Of a DNA stretch of 64,000 nt, positions 40,371 through 51,559 are shown one piece after another. Every line of letters starts with the position of its first letter. Position 1 is the first letter of the stretch. Source of the stretch: Euclidia mi (lineage: Eukaryota > Arthropoda > Insecta > Lepidoptera > Erebidae); the NCBI GenBank assembly GCA_944739405.2, contig OX123209.2, forward strand, positions 9,927,217-9,991,216, read 5' to 3'. The notes beneath the pieces are model-generated. The model saw nothing but the letters and a program-made list of their open reading frames with translations. It did no database searches and was not told where the DNA came from. Position numbers and translations under genes: made by a program.

Positions 40371-40779
40371 ATTATTGATTGGGACTCCTGTAATCCATAA
40401 AAGTGTTTGTCAAGTTTCCACTTAAGTTTGTACTCCCAGAATTGGTTTTATTTAGTTTCTTTTTAGTTCAACATGCTAAAACAATATGATAATAAAAAAT
40501 TGTCTTGCAACTTTTTTAATTTTATTTATTCTTATCCACGTTATCCTTTTAAATTACAGTTGTATCACAGGCAATGTTTTTAGTTGTTCCATCGAATGGT
40601 TGGTCCAACGGAAAAAAAATCCCTGTGGTACAACCAGTTGTATCAATAGTTTTATAGTTTTACCACAGGGAATGTTTTTAGTTGTTCCACGGTACGGTTG
40701 ATCCATCGGGAAAAAAAAGTCCTGTAGTACAACCAGTTGTATCAATGGGTGTACCATGGGGAATAGATGCAATATTTTT

Positions 40780-41280
40780 TATGTATCATTTATAGTTTTA
40801 ATAGCGCACGTGATGAAAGACATTTTATGGAAAATTTTCTTACGCCTTGGGTTACATTATTGATGTTTTTGTAGAGATCCCTACGATTTTCAAGAAATAA
40901 ATATAGCCCATGTTACTCGGGGATAATGTGGCAATATAACGGTGAAAGTATTTTTGCCATCGGTACGGTACTTTTTACACGACTGCCCGAAAAAAGGAGT
41001 GTAATGTTTTCAGGATTCATGTATGTATGTATGTGAGTTCTTTATTCCACTATAACTTCTAAATGCCTGGACTGATTAGAATGTATGGGGTATGATTAGA
41101 ATCCTATTAGGTATAGGTACAGTATTTTTTTTTATTTATTCATAACAAACATACAAAAATACAAGTGTTTCCTCTTTACTTTATTAAAAGTCAAAGTACA
41201 ATTATTCGTTTTTGGCGTGTTTGATGTTTAAGTTCTTTTTTATGTTGATTGTTTATTATTGACCTTTATTAATAAAATTA
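40780..41280. other. Spacer with (ATGT)n run
   Basis: No gene. A short ATGTATGTATGTATGT run at about 41021 follows TGTAATGTTTTCAGG, which looks like a degraded repeat end. Confidence 0.35.
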
Positions 41281-41283
41281 AAG

Positions 41284-41545
41284 ACTGCCTCGTTGGTCTC
41301 GCGGCATAAATGTGGGTGTGGGATTGGGAGGTCTCGGGTTCGATTCCCGGGTCGGACAAACGTGTAATTGGGTTTTTCCGTTAGGAAATTCTCAGTAGCA
41401 GCTCGGAGTCTGGTAATGTGCCCGGTACGGCAATAGGCTCGCCCTCTATTAAGTGGGACCTAAAAATTCATGGCGAACTGTGGGTGTTATATCACACCTC
41501 TGCTTACCCCTTCGGGGATACAGGCGTGAGTCTTTGAATAAAAAA
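41284..41545 (+). repeat. SINE family 1, full length
   Basis: The head GACTGCCTCGTTGGTCTCG resembles an A box, and the B box GGTTCGATTCC lies at about 41338. The body ends ACAGGCGTGAGTCTTTGAAT with an A-rich tail. Opposite orientation to 13121-13374. Confidence 0.85.
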
Positions 41546-41559
41546 AAAAATGAGGATGA

Positions 41560-42080
41560 AGAAAAACAAAAAAATTTGACTCCTCTACAAAGTGCCGGTG
41601 GCACTGCCGCCGAACAAGCCGCAGTGCACCTGGCGGCATACAAAGTAGCGATGGGCGTTCAATTAACAAACTAGTTCATTCGACCGTTGACATACGATGA
41701 ACGAATCGACGGTTCACCATCGAGCGATGGACTAGTTGAATCTGTAGACGATTAAATTGAAAATAACTAAACGTGATTTAGTTTGAATTTTATATGTGGA
41801 ACCATTACTTGATATATCTTTGAATATGGACTAGATGGCGTCAAATACACGTGATGTTTATATATAGACCATCTATGTAATGAAGTTTACACTTAGATGA
41901 CGTAGACCGATCCACGAATTCAACTAGTCCATCGACGTGTCGACCAACGGGAATGGACGGTTTCGTTAACGAAAAAAGCGTCGACGACCCATCACTAAAT
42001 ACAAAGCCGCCGGTTTTGCCGGCGTACCGCGCCGTTTGCAACTTACAAGGTCATTTCGCTTCCGACATTTACGAAGAAGT
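41560..42080 (+). pseudogene. Small ORF interrupted by a MITE
   Basis: Reading across the MITE at 41646-41998 gives continuous coding either side in more than one frame; a plausible end is HFASDIYEEVL before TGA at about 42083. Too short to name. It shows only that the MITE landed in coding-like sequence. Confidence 0.3.
41646..41998. mobile_element. hAT-type MITE with 8-bp duplication
   Basis: Ends TAGCGATGGGC and the complement of TTAGTGATGGGTC, flanked by ATACAAAG at 41638-41645 and 41999-42006. Longer inner homology (GATGGACTAGTTGAAT) is inverted too. An 8-bp duplication points to the hAT superfamily. No ORF inside. Confidence 0.85.
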
Positions 42081-42083
42081 TTT

Positions 42084-42500
42084 GTGAGTAGTTGTAAACG
42101 GTACATATTTATAAAATGTTTAATTGGGATAACGATTGTTTTAATGATTATTACTCATTTGACACCTCATTGAACGATTTCGTGAAAAGGAGATTTTGTG
42201 AAACCCTCGGAATTCCGATTATAAAGACAGGAAAAAGGAGTTGACGCGCTCAATGAAATAGTGACAACATTTGATTGAGACAATAAATGAAATGGAGAGG
42301 AAGTAAAAGAATTTAACTTCTCACTATTTCCGTGAAAAACGAAGGCTAGAAGACTCGCGAAAATCAGGCGCAGGCACACAACAGACAAGATATTGATGGC
42401 ACACAACAGACAAGATTGAACAAGATATTGAACAACTTTTTAAGAGACAACAATAAACCACTATCGACTGTAAACCATGAAAATATCAATGTAAGTATTT
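42084..42500. other. No gene recognised
   Basis: It contains a short near-duplicate (GGCACACAACAGACAAGAT twice near 42370-42415). Confidence 0.35.
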
Positions 42501-42501
42501 T

Positions 42502-42888
42502 ATGTGCATGCACATGGATGTTTGTCTTGGTCTGGGTATTTCTATGTATAATACATATGTTGTGATCAACAAGACTTCTGAACTTAATAACTTAGTTACT
42601 CCTTACTGCCCGGTGAAGGACTATACAGTCTATAACACCTTAGTTACTCGCTGCTATAGGTGTCAGCAATATGGTCATGCGGCTAAGTTATGCAGGGAGT
42701 CCCAAAACACATGCGGGCATTGCGGCAGCCAAGGACATACTATAAAAGACTGCCCGAAGAAAACTGAAGACCCAAAATGCCTGCACTTTAAGAAACCTAG
42801 CAACCACAACACCGGTGCCAGTGACTGTCCAGCAAGAACGATGGCCGAGAAGAGGTATATGAGCTCAATTGATTATGGCGGTGACTAA
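42502..42888 (+). CDS. Zinc-knuckle protein, retroelement ORF1-like
   Basis: 128 residues. Two clear CCHC knuckles: CYRCQQYGHAAKLC and CGHCGSQGHTIKDC. A third looks damaged (CLHFKKPSNH, where Phe replaces Cys), followed by DCPARTMAEKRYMSSIDYG. This order is typical of the C-terminus of ORF1/Gag of R1- or Jockey-type retrotransposons, which bind element RNA. No RT follows within 700 bases, so it is a fragment or a stand-alone leftover. The first ~20 residues may not be genuine. Confidence 0.6.
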   Translation: MCMHMDVCLGLGISMYNTYVVINKTSELNNLVTPYCPVKDYTVYNTLVTRCYRCQQYGHAAKLCRESQNTCGHCGSQGHTIKDCPKKTEDPKCLHFKKPSNHNTGASDCPARTMAEKRYMSSIDYGGD

Positions 42889-43600
42889 GAGCGTTGTTTA
42901 TTTTAATAATTTGCATATTCTTATACATTTGAATTTATCATCTTTACTTGTTATTCATGTTTTATTTACTAATATTATAAACGTAACAGCAACTCATTAC
43001 AATATTGACCTACTAACATAAAACTAAAATCATCTAGTTCGATAAAAATTTTGCACATTCTAGTTTAAGTTATGTAAGTAAAAGTGAATAATAAAGGTCT
43101 AAATGCAACTATTATTAACATTGACATCATTCGCGAATCTGCCGACCCACACAATTATATTGTACAATACATAACCATCTAAATTTTAAGTAGATATTAA
43201 TAATTACGAACTAAGTTTTATAGTGACCATATTATGTTTATTGCTAAATATGTAATATTACTGCTGTATTTTAAAAAAATACAAGTCTCAAATTTGTAAA
43301 GAGAGACCCAACCGCCTGTGATACAGTTTATAACTAGTAAAGGGGTAAGGTGTTCTTTCCAATCGATGAAATTCATAGCATTAAATGTAATATTATATTA
43401 GAATACTATTGTTTGAATTTATGTGTTCTGTATTTCTGTGAATATTTTTTTAAATTTATATTATTATATTGCCTGCTTTTAACAGAAAATAAACTTTTTT
43501 ACTTACGTAACTGACAATATTTCATCTCTTATATGTTTGAATTTAACAATGTGTTAGGTAAAGCCTGTAAAAATATCAGCTAGTTGATCTAAACTTTACA
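42889..43600. other. AT-rich, no gene recognised
   Basis: It contains possible AATAAA signals (43085, 43485) that could end the zinc-knuckle transcript; otherwise featureless. Confidence 0.3.
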
Positions 43601-43609
43601 TATATGTTA

Positions 43610-44340
43610 TAACAATTAACTTTCTTTTAACTTTCTCTCTAATAAAATGGAACTTCACATCAATGTATTTGACTTTTTATGATAAACAGGATTATTTATT
43701 ATTTTGATTGCACTTTGATTATCAATCAGAGTTATACAATTTTGAATAATATCAATTTCTTTGAAAACTGTCTTGACCATAAAATATTCTTAGCAGCTTC
43801 ACAACCAGCCACAAATTCAGCTTTAGTAGTTGATAAGGCAAGACACGGTTGTTTTTGACTAGACCAAGATATTGGTCCACCGTTTAACATAAAAATGTAA
43901 CCAGTGGTTGATTTTCTTGTATCTAAGTCCCCAGCATAATTCTGAATATCTAATTAATCTAGATATTCTTATTGGATTATAAATGAGTATGTTCCTTCAT
44001 TTTAATCTTAATACCATTTCAATAAACGTATAACTTACTATATGAAAATATACAACCGAATTATGAAAAAGAAACAATAATGACCTTGATATTGTATACA
44101 TATATTTTTAGTTTTTATAAGATATCTAATAATCCTCTTTAGCTGATTAACATGATGTATACTAGGATTTTTTATATATCTAGTTACTATATAAACATAT
44201 CTTCTAACAGATTCACACAGACTCCATATGAAATATCTGGCCTAGTTGCTGTAGATAAAAACAGTAATGACCTTCTCTGTAAGGAACATCAATCTGCGTA
44301 TTGTCAATATTTGTATGCTTTTCTCCCCAATAACAGCCAA
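43610..44340 (-). pseudogene. Ty1/copia Pol remnant (RT end and RNase H)
   Basis: Minus strand shows LLFLSTATRPDISYGV near 44260 and, further on, DLDTRKSTTGYIFML, GGPISWSSQKQPCLALST and KAEFVAGCEAAKN, then YIDVKFHFIREKV. These are the copia RT/RNase H blocks in order, with many stops. No LTRs are recognised. Confidence 0.75.
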
Positions 44341-44399
44341 AAACCTACAAAATATTGTTACATCTGAGTGGGATCCCATGTGTTAATCTGAATATTTAC

Positions 44400-45750
44400 A
44401 CATTCGATTATTTAGTTAGCGCAATGTCAGCTATTGCAACACACAACCGCAAAGCAGGGTTGTTTTATTCCATTTCTCTACATGTATGTGGAGGAAGGCT
44501 GGGAAACTAGGTATAAAAATAATACAACTATGTAGCATTATAATTAGAGATTTAGTATAGTATATTTTGTGTTGTAACTAGAATTAGATACAATGGAGTT
44601 GACGTGCCTATTTGGACAAAAACTCCGAAATCAATAAAGTATTTAAAAAATAAATAATAATAATAAAATGTATGCCTCCCATATAAAACGTTGGATTGCG
44701 TTGGCTCATCTTTCTGTCGAATACATTACAGAAGGTTGGCTATACGTTAAAGGCGAATTTATAAAATATCACTTTTCAATGATTGTTTTGAAAAAACATG
44801 TTCATTAACACATTGAATGCCGTGGTGGTCACCGGTACCCACCACCCACCTTTCCATATCGCACCCTTCCTGGAAGAGTCGCGTAACTCAACTTGCGTCA
44901 TATTTTTTTTATTATTGCAAAAAATCGAGCGTACTCTAATACACCTTGTCACAAATTTTCATAAAGCTAAGCTAACGTATTATATAGATGTAAACATACA
45001 TACATTTATTTATTTTACAAATTTCCCTGGGTATAAAGCCATAAACACACATACCCCATAACTAACACGAAGAATTAAAATAACTTTATACAAGTAAATA
45101 AACATATGCATTTGTTCTTGGATGATACTATTGCGAAGGCGTCTCTTCCAAGTTGAACCACCTCATCTAATAAGGCCGTAACAATCTTATTTATAAAAAC
45201 GTCATTTCGTTAAAACACACTTCACGCAGGTTTATAGTACACACAGATAGACTTTTTCCTTAGGAAAGGCTAATCTGAAGAGGGTTTTAATGAAATCGTT
45301 TTTTTGTTAATAAGCCCGTAATGTTTTCCTTAATCTGACTAGCACCAGGGAGGTCTCACTCGGCAGATTAGGTATAATGCGCGGCGAGGCGGCTTCGTTA
45401 TTATGGCGGCTCCACACTAGTGCCGTGAATTCACGCGCGAATTCTCGCCGCAAATTCACGGCTTTAGTCGTGTCCTCCACATTCATGGGATCCCCGCAAT
45501 CGTTCGTGAAACCCGCCGCGAAATGGACGTAGAAGCTGCTGCTGCAATAATTATTTTCTATGACAACATATCACTTCACACGTACAAAACAGGAAAGTTA
45601 TTAGAAAGCGTTGGAAAAAAAGACGATGGTGGATCGATCTTGTCGTAATCATAACAATAAATCCTCCGACATTGATATTTTCCATCTATCCCTCAGTAGT
45701 TTTAAAAATGCACTTGTAAAATCTGTCCAATCTAGTGCTTAGCTTAGAAA
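44400..45750. other. Mixed repeat debris
   Basis: No gene. TTAACACATTGAATGCCG at about 44805, followed by a GGTGGTCACC..GGTACCCACCACC palindrome, resembles an isolated piggyBac-type end. A GC-rich palindrome, GCCGTGAATT..AATTCACGGC, lies at about 45422-45463. A poly(A)-like AATAATAATAATAAAA ends a retroposed piece at about 44668. Confidence 0.4.
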
Positions 45751-45757
45751 TTATGTA

Positions 45758-46265
45758 TGGTAGCGCCATCTACCTTCCTATATATAACTAATCGCATCAA
45801 CATGAATCGTTCCACGCTTGTCTAGTGCGAGCGATATCATATTTCCGTCCCTCTCTTTCCCTCTCCCTGGAAGAGGCACTGCCTTCGCCTGATTCGACGC
45901 GATCGTGGACGCGAGTGACAGTCTAGAACATTCCTCCCGCTGAGAACGCCGTCTCGATACCACTCCGCGCCGCACCGCTGTATGTGATTTACCGCTTCCA
46001 CCAAGGAAAACCCGCTCGTGAGTGAAGTGAAAACAAGCAGCTGCATCACGAAAACACCAAGAGGAAAAGAAACGAAGAAGGCTGTATAAGGTAAGTGCCT
46101 TCCATCCTGGAAATATCCTATACCCACTCAATCACCTCCTCCCGTATCCATCTCCTCTTCCCTTAATTCCTTTCTAGGCGACCCGGAACTCGCACTAATA
46201 CAGTCCATTCCATTGATCCTTCCCAAGTCGTCTGGAACACTACGGTTTCGGTGTAAGCCGAGCCA
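45758..46265 (+). repeat. 5' LTR of BEL/Pao element
   Basis: 508 bp. TATATATAA near 45780 may be the promoter. Near its end a 27-base segment (46227-46253) replaces a 15-base one in the 3' LTR. No standard TGG primer site was seen immediately downstream. Confidence 0.85.
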
Positions 46266-46590
46266 TTTTTTTTATCCATACGAGTCGGATTCATTTACGT
46301 TTTATACGTTATACCGCTATACCTAGGCAGTAATAGCACCTAGCTATACTCCTAATATATTCACATAACCGTCACATGGTTATTTCCGCCCGCATTAGTA
46401 GGTAAACTTTTATGTAGCTACCTACTTATTAAATTATTATTTCTGCAACTATCATAGTTGTCTTATAAATCTCATATTTCAATCAACTTTTATTTCCTCA
46501 GCTCTAAAGTGTTGCCTACTTAGGTAAAATAATAGATACATTAGATATTCTTATTTTGTTTCGTTCTCATTAGCTTATACTTACGTAAGC

Positions 46591-48540
46591 ATGTCACAAC
46601 AAAAGAAGTCACGCGTGTCGGAAGACAAAGAGATGACAATCTTAGAAGCGAAACGCAATATTTTATTTGAGCGCATTCAAAATATCTATGAAAGATCAAA
46701 AACCGCATCGATGTCTGACAGTAATAGCGAAGCATTTCTCAGTTATTGTATAACAGTAGATGGTGTTCGAACAGATTTTCATAAGTTGTTAGACGATTAT
46801 AACGCAAGATTACTTTCTATCAATCCTGATGAAAAACCGAACTATCAGGCGTATACCTCATTCGAAGATCTTTATTGTATTATTAAGCGTATACAATCGC
46901 AATTGGAGGGTAAATGTTCAGCAGAGCCCGTTGCCCGCAAACCGAGATTACCGCCAATCGAGATTATGTCGTTTGACGGAGATATACGAAATTGGCCGTT
47001 ATTCTATGCAAGTTTTAAGTCTACAGTGCACGATAATGGTTCTCTGACAGATGCTGACAGGTTGTACTATTTAATAGGTAAACTGTCACCGAAGGCCCAG
47101 TCCGTATTTGCAGGTGTCACAACCAGTGCTGAGAATTATCAGGTCATATTTCAGTCACTACTTGACAGATATCAAGACACGCGCGTTCTAGCGTCTACGT
47201 ACTTTGACCAAGCTTTAAATCTCAAACTGTCCAGCAATGCGTCTGTCTCGAATTTCCAGCTGTTTATTGATAACTTCGTAACCGCGGTTAATTCTCTTAG
47301 GAATTTAAAATTAGAAGATCTTTCCGACTTTATGTTGCTTCAACTCGCTTTAAAAAAGTTTGACACTGATACAATTCGCGCATTCGAGATGACGGAACGC
47401 AATAATAAAATACCTACACTAGATAGTTTTATTTCGTTCATCAAAGATCAGTGTCGAATATTTCATAATACGCAGTCTGGTTCACCTGGCCCGTCTAACA
47501 CTAACAACAACAAACAAAGGTTGAATAAATCGCGAAATAGTAATAATAACTCAGTCCCTAATCCACAATCTTACGTAACATGTTCGGAATCTAATAGTAA
47601 TAATTCACAGAAGTGTCTGTGCAGTAATATAGTGCACGACCATTACTATAAGTGTCCCACCTTTAATGATTTAAATCCAATTGCTCATTTTAAAAGCGTA
47701 AAAGATAACAAAGCTTGCATTAATTACTTAAGCATAAAACATAAAACGAGTAATTGTTCCAGTAGAACGAGATGTCGCACGTGTAAACAAAAACATCATA
47801 CACTGTTACATTATGATAAAAATAACCGGTTGTCAAGTCAAGCCGCTAACCTTGACACACTTACGAGTACGTCGCAAGTGCAGAACACGGTAGCTGCGCC
47901 TTCCGCGTCTGAGGGCGAAGAAGTATCGTTGTGTATGACATCCATTGCGCGGGCGACGCGCACGCGAGGACGGCACTCGCGCATCTATAATGATCCGCGC
48001 AGGGCCAAAACGCAGAGTACGGCGTCTAAGACGGTACTGTTAGCGACAGCGCAAGTTATCGTATATGATGTTAATGGGTCGCCGCACATGGTACGTTGTC
48101 TGCTAGATAGCGCATCTCAGATCAATCTAATAACATCGGAATGCTTCAAACGCCTCGGATTATGGAATAATTTTAAAAATACTAACTCAACCATCAAAGG
48201 GATAGGCGGATCAGAAAGGCATTGCAGGGGTTCCGTAGATGTTAAAATACATTCGCGTTTTGATAGGAACATTAATTTTAACATTTCTTCGCTTATCGTG
48301 GAGCGTATCACGGACGCATTACCGAACGCTAATGTAGACGTAGCATCACTCACTCATCTCGAATCATTGCCGCTAACCGACGCGGAGTTTGCGAATCCGG
48401 CAGGCATTGATCTTTTGATCGGAGCTTCAATATTTCCGCACTTGCTACTAACTAAAATAGTACGTAGTGAGCGATATGATTTACCGCCCGCTATTGAGAC
48501 GGTACTTGGGTATGTGATTATGGGTACCGTACCTACGTAA
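46591..48540 (+). CDS. gag-pro: BEL/Pao Gag-protease
   Basis: 649 residues, intact. Residues ~1-110 are a helical N-terminal region. About 120-290 is the DUF1759-like capsid domain (PPIEIMSFDGDIRNWPLFY, ALKKFDTDTIRAFEM). A Ser/Asn-rich linker leads to a Cys/His region (ACINYLSIKHKTSNC, RCRTCKQKHHTLLHYD). An aspartic protease follows at about 485-640 (VRCLLDSASQINLITSECF; DSAS instead of the DTGA form, usual in this group). It would assemble particles and process the polyprotein. The frame stops at 48538-48540 where RT coding should begin, so pol expression is lost. Confidence 0.9.
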   Translation: MSQQKKSRVSEDKEMTILEAKRNILFERIQNIYERSKTASMSDSNSEAFLSYCITVDGVRTDFHKLLDDYNARLLSINPDEKPNYQAYTSFEDLYCIIKRIQSQLEGKCSAEPVARKPRLPPIEIMSFDGDIRNWPLFYASFKSTVHDNGSLTDADRLYYLIGKLSPKAQSVFAGVTTSAENYQVIFQSLLDRYQDTRVLASTYFDQALNLKLSSNASVSNFQLFIDNFVTAVNSLRNLKLEDLSDFMLLQLALKKFDTDTIRAFEMTERNNKIPTLDSFISFIKDQCRIFHNTQSGSPGPSNTNNNKQRLNKSRNSNNNSVPNPQSYVTCSESNSNNSQKCLCSNIVHDHYYKCPTFNDLNPIAHFKSVKDNKACINYLSIKHKTSNCSSRTRCRTCKQKHHTLLHYDKNNRLSSQAANLDTLTSTSQVQNTVAAPSASEGEEVSLCMTSIARATRTRGRHSRIYNDPRRAKTQSTASKTVLLATAQVIVYDVNGSPHMVRCLLDSASQINLITSECFKRLGLWNNFKNTNSTIKGIGGSERHCRGSVDVKIHSRFDRNINFNISSLIVERITDALPNANVDVASLTHLESLPLTDAEFANPAGIDLLIGASIFPHLLLTKIVRSERYDLPPAIETVLGYVIMGTVPT

Positions 48541-48629
48541 TATACTTCTCATTGTATTACGTCTTGTTGTTGTTCTGCTCTTCAAGAGATCAAGGTGGGT
48601 GCTAAAACTGTGTGTAAGATAAAGCACTA

Positions 48630-48727
48630 ATTAGCTATGCTATGCTATGCTATGCTACGCCATGCTATGCTATGCTACGCTATGCTATGCTAAGCTACAC
48701 TACGCTACACTATACTATACTACACAT
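48630..48727 (+). repeat. TATGC pentamer microsatellite
   Basis: About 18 units of CTATG/CTACG variants (TATGCTATGCTATGC). It lies where the fingers and first palm motifs of the BEL RT should be. Confidence 0.9.
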
Positions 48728-48732
48728 CCGCT

Positions 48733-49497
48733 TTGTACATGGATGACATTGCCTGTAGTGTCATATCCGCTCCGCTAGCAATTTCGCTTTGTGAAGAGCT
48801 TATTCAGCTTTTCAAGCGAGGCCAGTTTGATCTTGTCAAATGGACAAGCAACTCTAAGGAGGTTCTCGCACGCATACCAGATTCTCATAAGGCTTCTCCA
48901 GACATTGAGTTTGAGAAGTCTGTACCGCATAAGGTTCTCGGTTTACGCTGGGACAAATCCTGTGATAGTTTTCGGTTTGAAGTCTCACCACCAGATGATA
49001 AGTGCACCAAACGCACTATGCTGTCCACAGTGGCTCGACTATGGGACATAATGGGTTTTGTGGCTCCCACAATTTTGTACGCCAAGCTCTTGATCAAGGA
49101 GCTTTGGCTATCAAAGTGTGAGTGGGATGAAACACCCCCTGACCATATTGTCGCCGCTTGGGGCCAGTTTTGTATTGAGCTTACCGCGCTCAATCAAGTT
49201 ACTATTCCGCGTCATCTTGGGTTGGTAGATGGATGTACCATCAACTTGATAGGTTTCGCTGACGCCAGCGAGCGTGCTTACGGCGGAGTCGTATATCTGC
49301 AAGTCCGCATTGGTTCTAACTACTCGGTGCAGTTAGTTTGTGCCAAGTCTAAGGTCTCGCCTGTTAAAACCGTTTCAGTTGCGAGACTGGAGTTGTGCGC
49401 GGCCCTTCTGCTGTCTCAGTTGCTCCGCAAGGTTCAAGACACAGTTTTGCCCCACTACTCTATTAATAAATATACGCATTTTCCGACTCCAAAGTAG
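48733..49497 (+). pseudogene. BEL/Pao RT C-terminal and RNase H part
   Basis: It begins at the RT catalytic box YMDDIACSV, then LGLRWDKSCDSF, RLWDIMGFVAPTILYAKLL and RNase H-like LIGFADASERAYGGVVYL. Nearly all RT sequence before the YMDD is missing. The frame ends at 49497 by a shift. Confidence 0.85.
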
Positions 49498-49832
49498 TGC
49501 TCGCTTGGATTCATTCTTCTCCTCATCGCTGGCAGACTTTTGTCGCCAACCGCGTTAGTAAATTGATTGAACTTGTTCCCGCTACTTGTTTCAATCACGT
49601 CGCGGGTTATCGTACTCGTCTTCAGGAAGAACTTTCCATAGATCATATTGGCTGGAAGTTTATTCCACCAGCATCACCACATTTCGGTGGATGTTGGGCA
49701 AGCATGGTCAAAGTAATTAAAACGCATCTCTTCAAAGTTATAGGTCAACAGATCCTCTCTTACGAAGAGCCTTTAACTGTCCTTGCACAAGTCGAGGCAC
49801 TGATAAACTCGCGTCCGCTTCCAACTCAGTGA
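49497..49832 (+). pseudogene. BEL/Pao RNase H end fused to integrase end
   Basis: AWIHSSPHRWQTFVANRV is the RNase H end. At about YRTRLQEE it jumps to the integrase C-terminal part (WKFIPPASPHFGGCWASMV, LTVLAQVEALINSRPL). The zinc motif and catalytic Asp residues between are deleted. Confidence 0.8.
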
Positions 49833-50042
49833 GATCTAGCCTGAAGTTGGACCTACCTCTTAGGTATTTAGTTAGTAGTTTTCGCTATTATTGCGTTTGT
49901 AGTTTTTGCTAAAGTTAATTTAGATTAATTTTATTGTCATATCGCTGTCTTAGCCTATTGATGGGTTATGCGGTAGTACACCCAACATAGCTAAGTTCAA
50001 TTCTATTTTTTTTAAAGGCAACCCTTTAGGGCCGGGGGGATA

Positions 50043-50538
50043 TGGTAGCGCCATCTACCTTCCTATATATAACTAATCGCATCAACATGAATCGTTCCAC
50101 GCTTGTCTAGTGCGAGCGATATCATATTTCCGTCCCTCTCTTTCCCTCTCCCTGGAAGAGGCACTGCCTTCGCCTGATTCGACGCGATCGTGGACGCGAG
50201 TGACAGTCTAGAACATTCCTCCCGCTGAGAACGCCGTCTCGATACCGCTCCGCGCCGCACCGCTGTATGTGATTTACCGCTTCCACCAAGGAAAACCCGC
50301 TCGTGAGTGAAGTGAAAACAAGCAGCTGCATCACGAAAACACCAGGAGGAAAAGAAACGAAGAAGGCTGTATAAGGTAAGTGCCTTCCATCCTGGAAATA
50401 TCCTATACCCACTCAATCACCTCCTCCCGTATCCATCTCCTCTTCCCTTAATTCCTTTCTAGGCGACCCAGAACTCGCCCTAATACAGTCCATCCATTAA
50501 TCCTTCCCAAACGTTAATATGTTTTGTAAGCCGAGCCA
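50043..50538 (+). repeat. 3' LTR of BEL/Pao element
   Basis: 496 bp, preceded by the purine-rich AGGGCCGGGGGGATA. Very close to the 5' LTR except for the 50511-50525 block. Confidence 0.85.
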
Positions 50539-50543
50539 ATGTA

Positions 50544-50995
50544 CTAACGTTTGTTATTGTTATTTATAATTTAGCGATCAACCAAACTGTGCCTTTGCTT
50601 CCAACCAAATTGTGCTTTTGCTTTTGTTTTAATTTTGTATTTTAGTTTTAGATTAAGCTTGTTTTCTTTTGTTTTTTTATTATTTTGTGTCCACTTACTT
50701 GATTTATGTTAAAACTAATAGTGGAAACTTCACTGGATTGTGCATTTCTTATATGTTATATACCATGTATGTTACTTATCTGTTTGTTTCCCTAATAAAC
50801 GAAAATAAATAAATAATAAAATGACTGAAATACATCGTAACCGATCAAGGTATGTTTGCTATTGTATTGAATTTTTAATTGAATTAATATGGTTAGAAGT
50901 GCCATGATAAGTAAATAAAATTAATTTTCAGACTTTCTATGCATTAGCAGTTATCAGAAATACATTCTGAGCCCAGTGGCGAATAGATATTTACT
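50544..50995. other. AT-rich spacer with retroposon-like tail
   Basis: CCTAATAAACGAAAATAAATAAATAATAAAATG at about 50793-50823 looks like a polyadenylated 3' end. No coding recognised. Confidence 0.4.
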
Positions 50996-51559
50996 CGTAT
51001 GTCAACAGTGGACTTTGAATATTTGCTTCAGAAAGTTTCTTCAATCATTTCCAAAACAGATACCCAATTTAGACCTGCAATACCAGCAGGAATTCGTTTA
51101 GCCATAACACTACGGTTTTTGGCACCAGGGAACAGCTATGCCTGCACTTCTTATTTAAAATTTCAGCACAGCTTATATCAGAAATTATACCTGAAGTATG
51201 TAAAGCCCTGATTCATATACTAAGGAATGAAATCAAGGTAAGTAAAAACGCATTCAATAGGTTTAACTTATTTTATTAATGTATATTAATTGAATCACAG
51301 ATAATGTAATTCTATACTAGACTTGAATCGTCTCAAATTCCGTTCCTTTCTTTAATTATTTCCGCTTTTGATTCGTATTCGTTTCCCTAACTTTATGATA
51401 AAAATAAAATATCTCAAGAAATTCGTAACTTGAAGCTGGCAATATTCAGGCTACGTGATGCCAAGGAAAAGAGAGGATAAAGACATTCTTAAATACTACA
51501 ATGAAATCAAGCTTTCTCATATGCATTGGCAATTAAATCTTATACGTATGTAGATTGGG

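Larger units (their letters stand above)
38348..40769 (+). mobile_element. FLYWCH Mutator-like element 2
   Basis: Inverted ends of about 200 bp (38348-38550 and 40555-40769), starting CATCTATTCCCCGTGG. Each arm is itself a tandem pair of ~93-bp units containing GTACCACAGGGA and GGAACAACTAAAA. Possible 8-bp duplications (CATTATTT left, CAATATTT right) differ at two positions. A FLYWCH-MULE transposase gene lies between the arms. Confidence 0.8.
45758..50538 (+). mobile_element. BEL/Pao LTR retrotransposon, internally deleted
   Basis: LTRs TGGTAGCGCC..GCCGAGCCA at 45758-46265 and 50043-50538, flanked by ATGTA at 45753-45757 and 50539-50543. Gag-protease is a complete 649-codon frame, but most of RT and the integrase core are missing. 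The LTRs differ at about five sites plus one replaced block near their 3' ends, so insertion is recent. It must have moved with proteins from another copy, or lost its parts afterwards. Confidence 0.9.

Noticed and set aside
45778..46131. 117-residue minus ORF, duplicated at 50063-50416
   Set aside because: Both lie in the BEL/Pao LTRs; duplication follows from the LTR pair.
46591..48540. Host protease or zinc-finger gene
   Set aside because: LTRs with ATGTA duplication flank it and its domain order is BEL/Pao Gag-protease.
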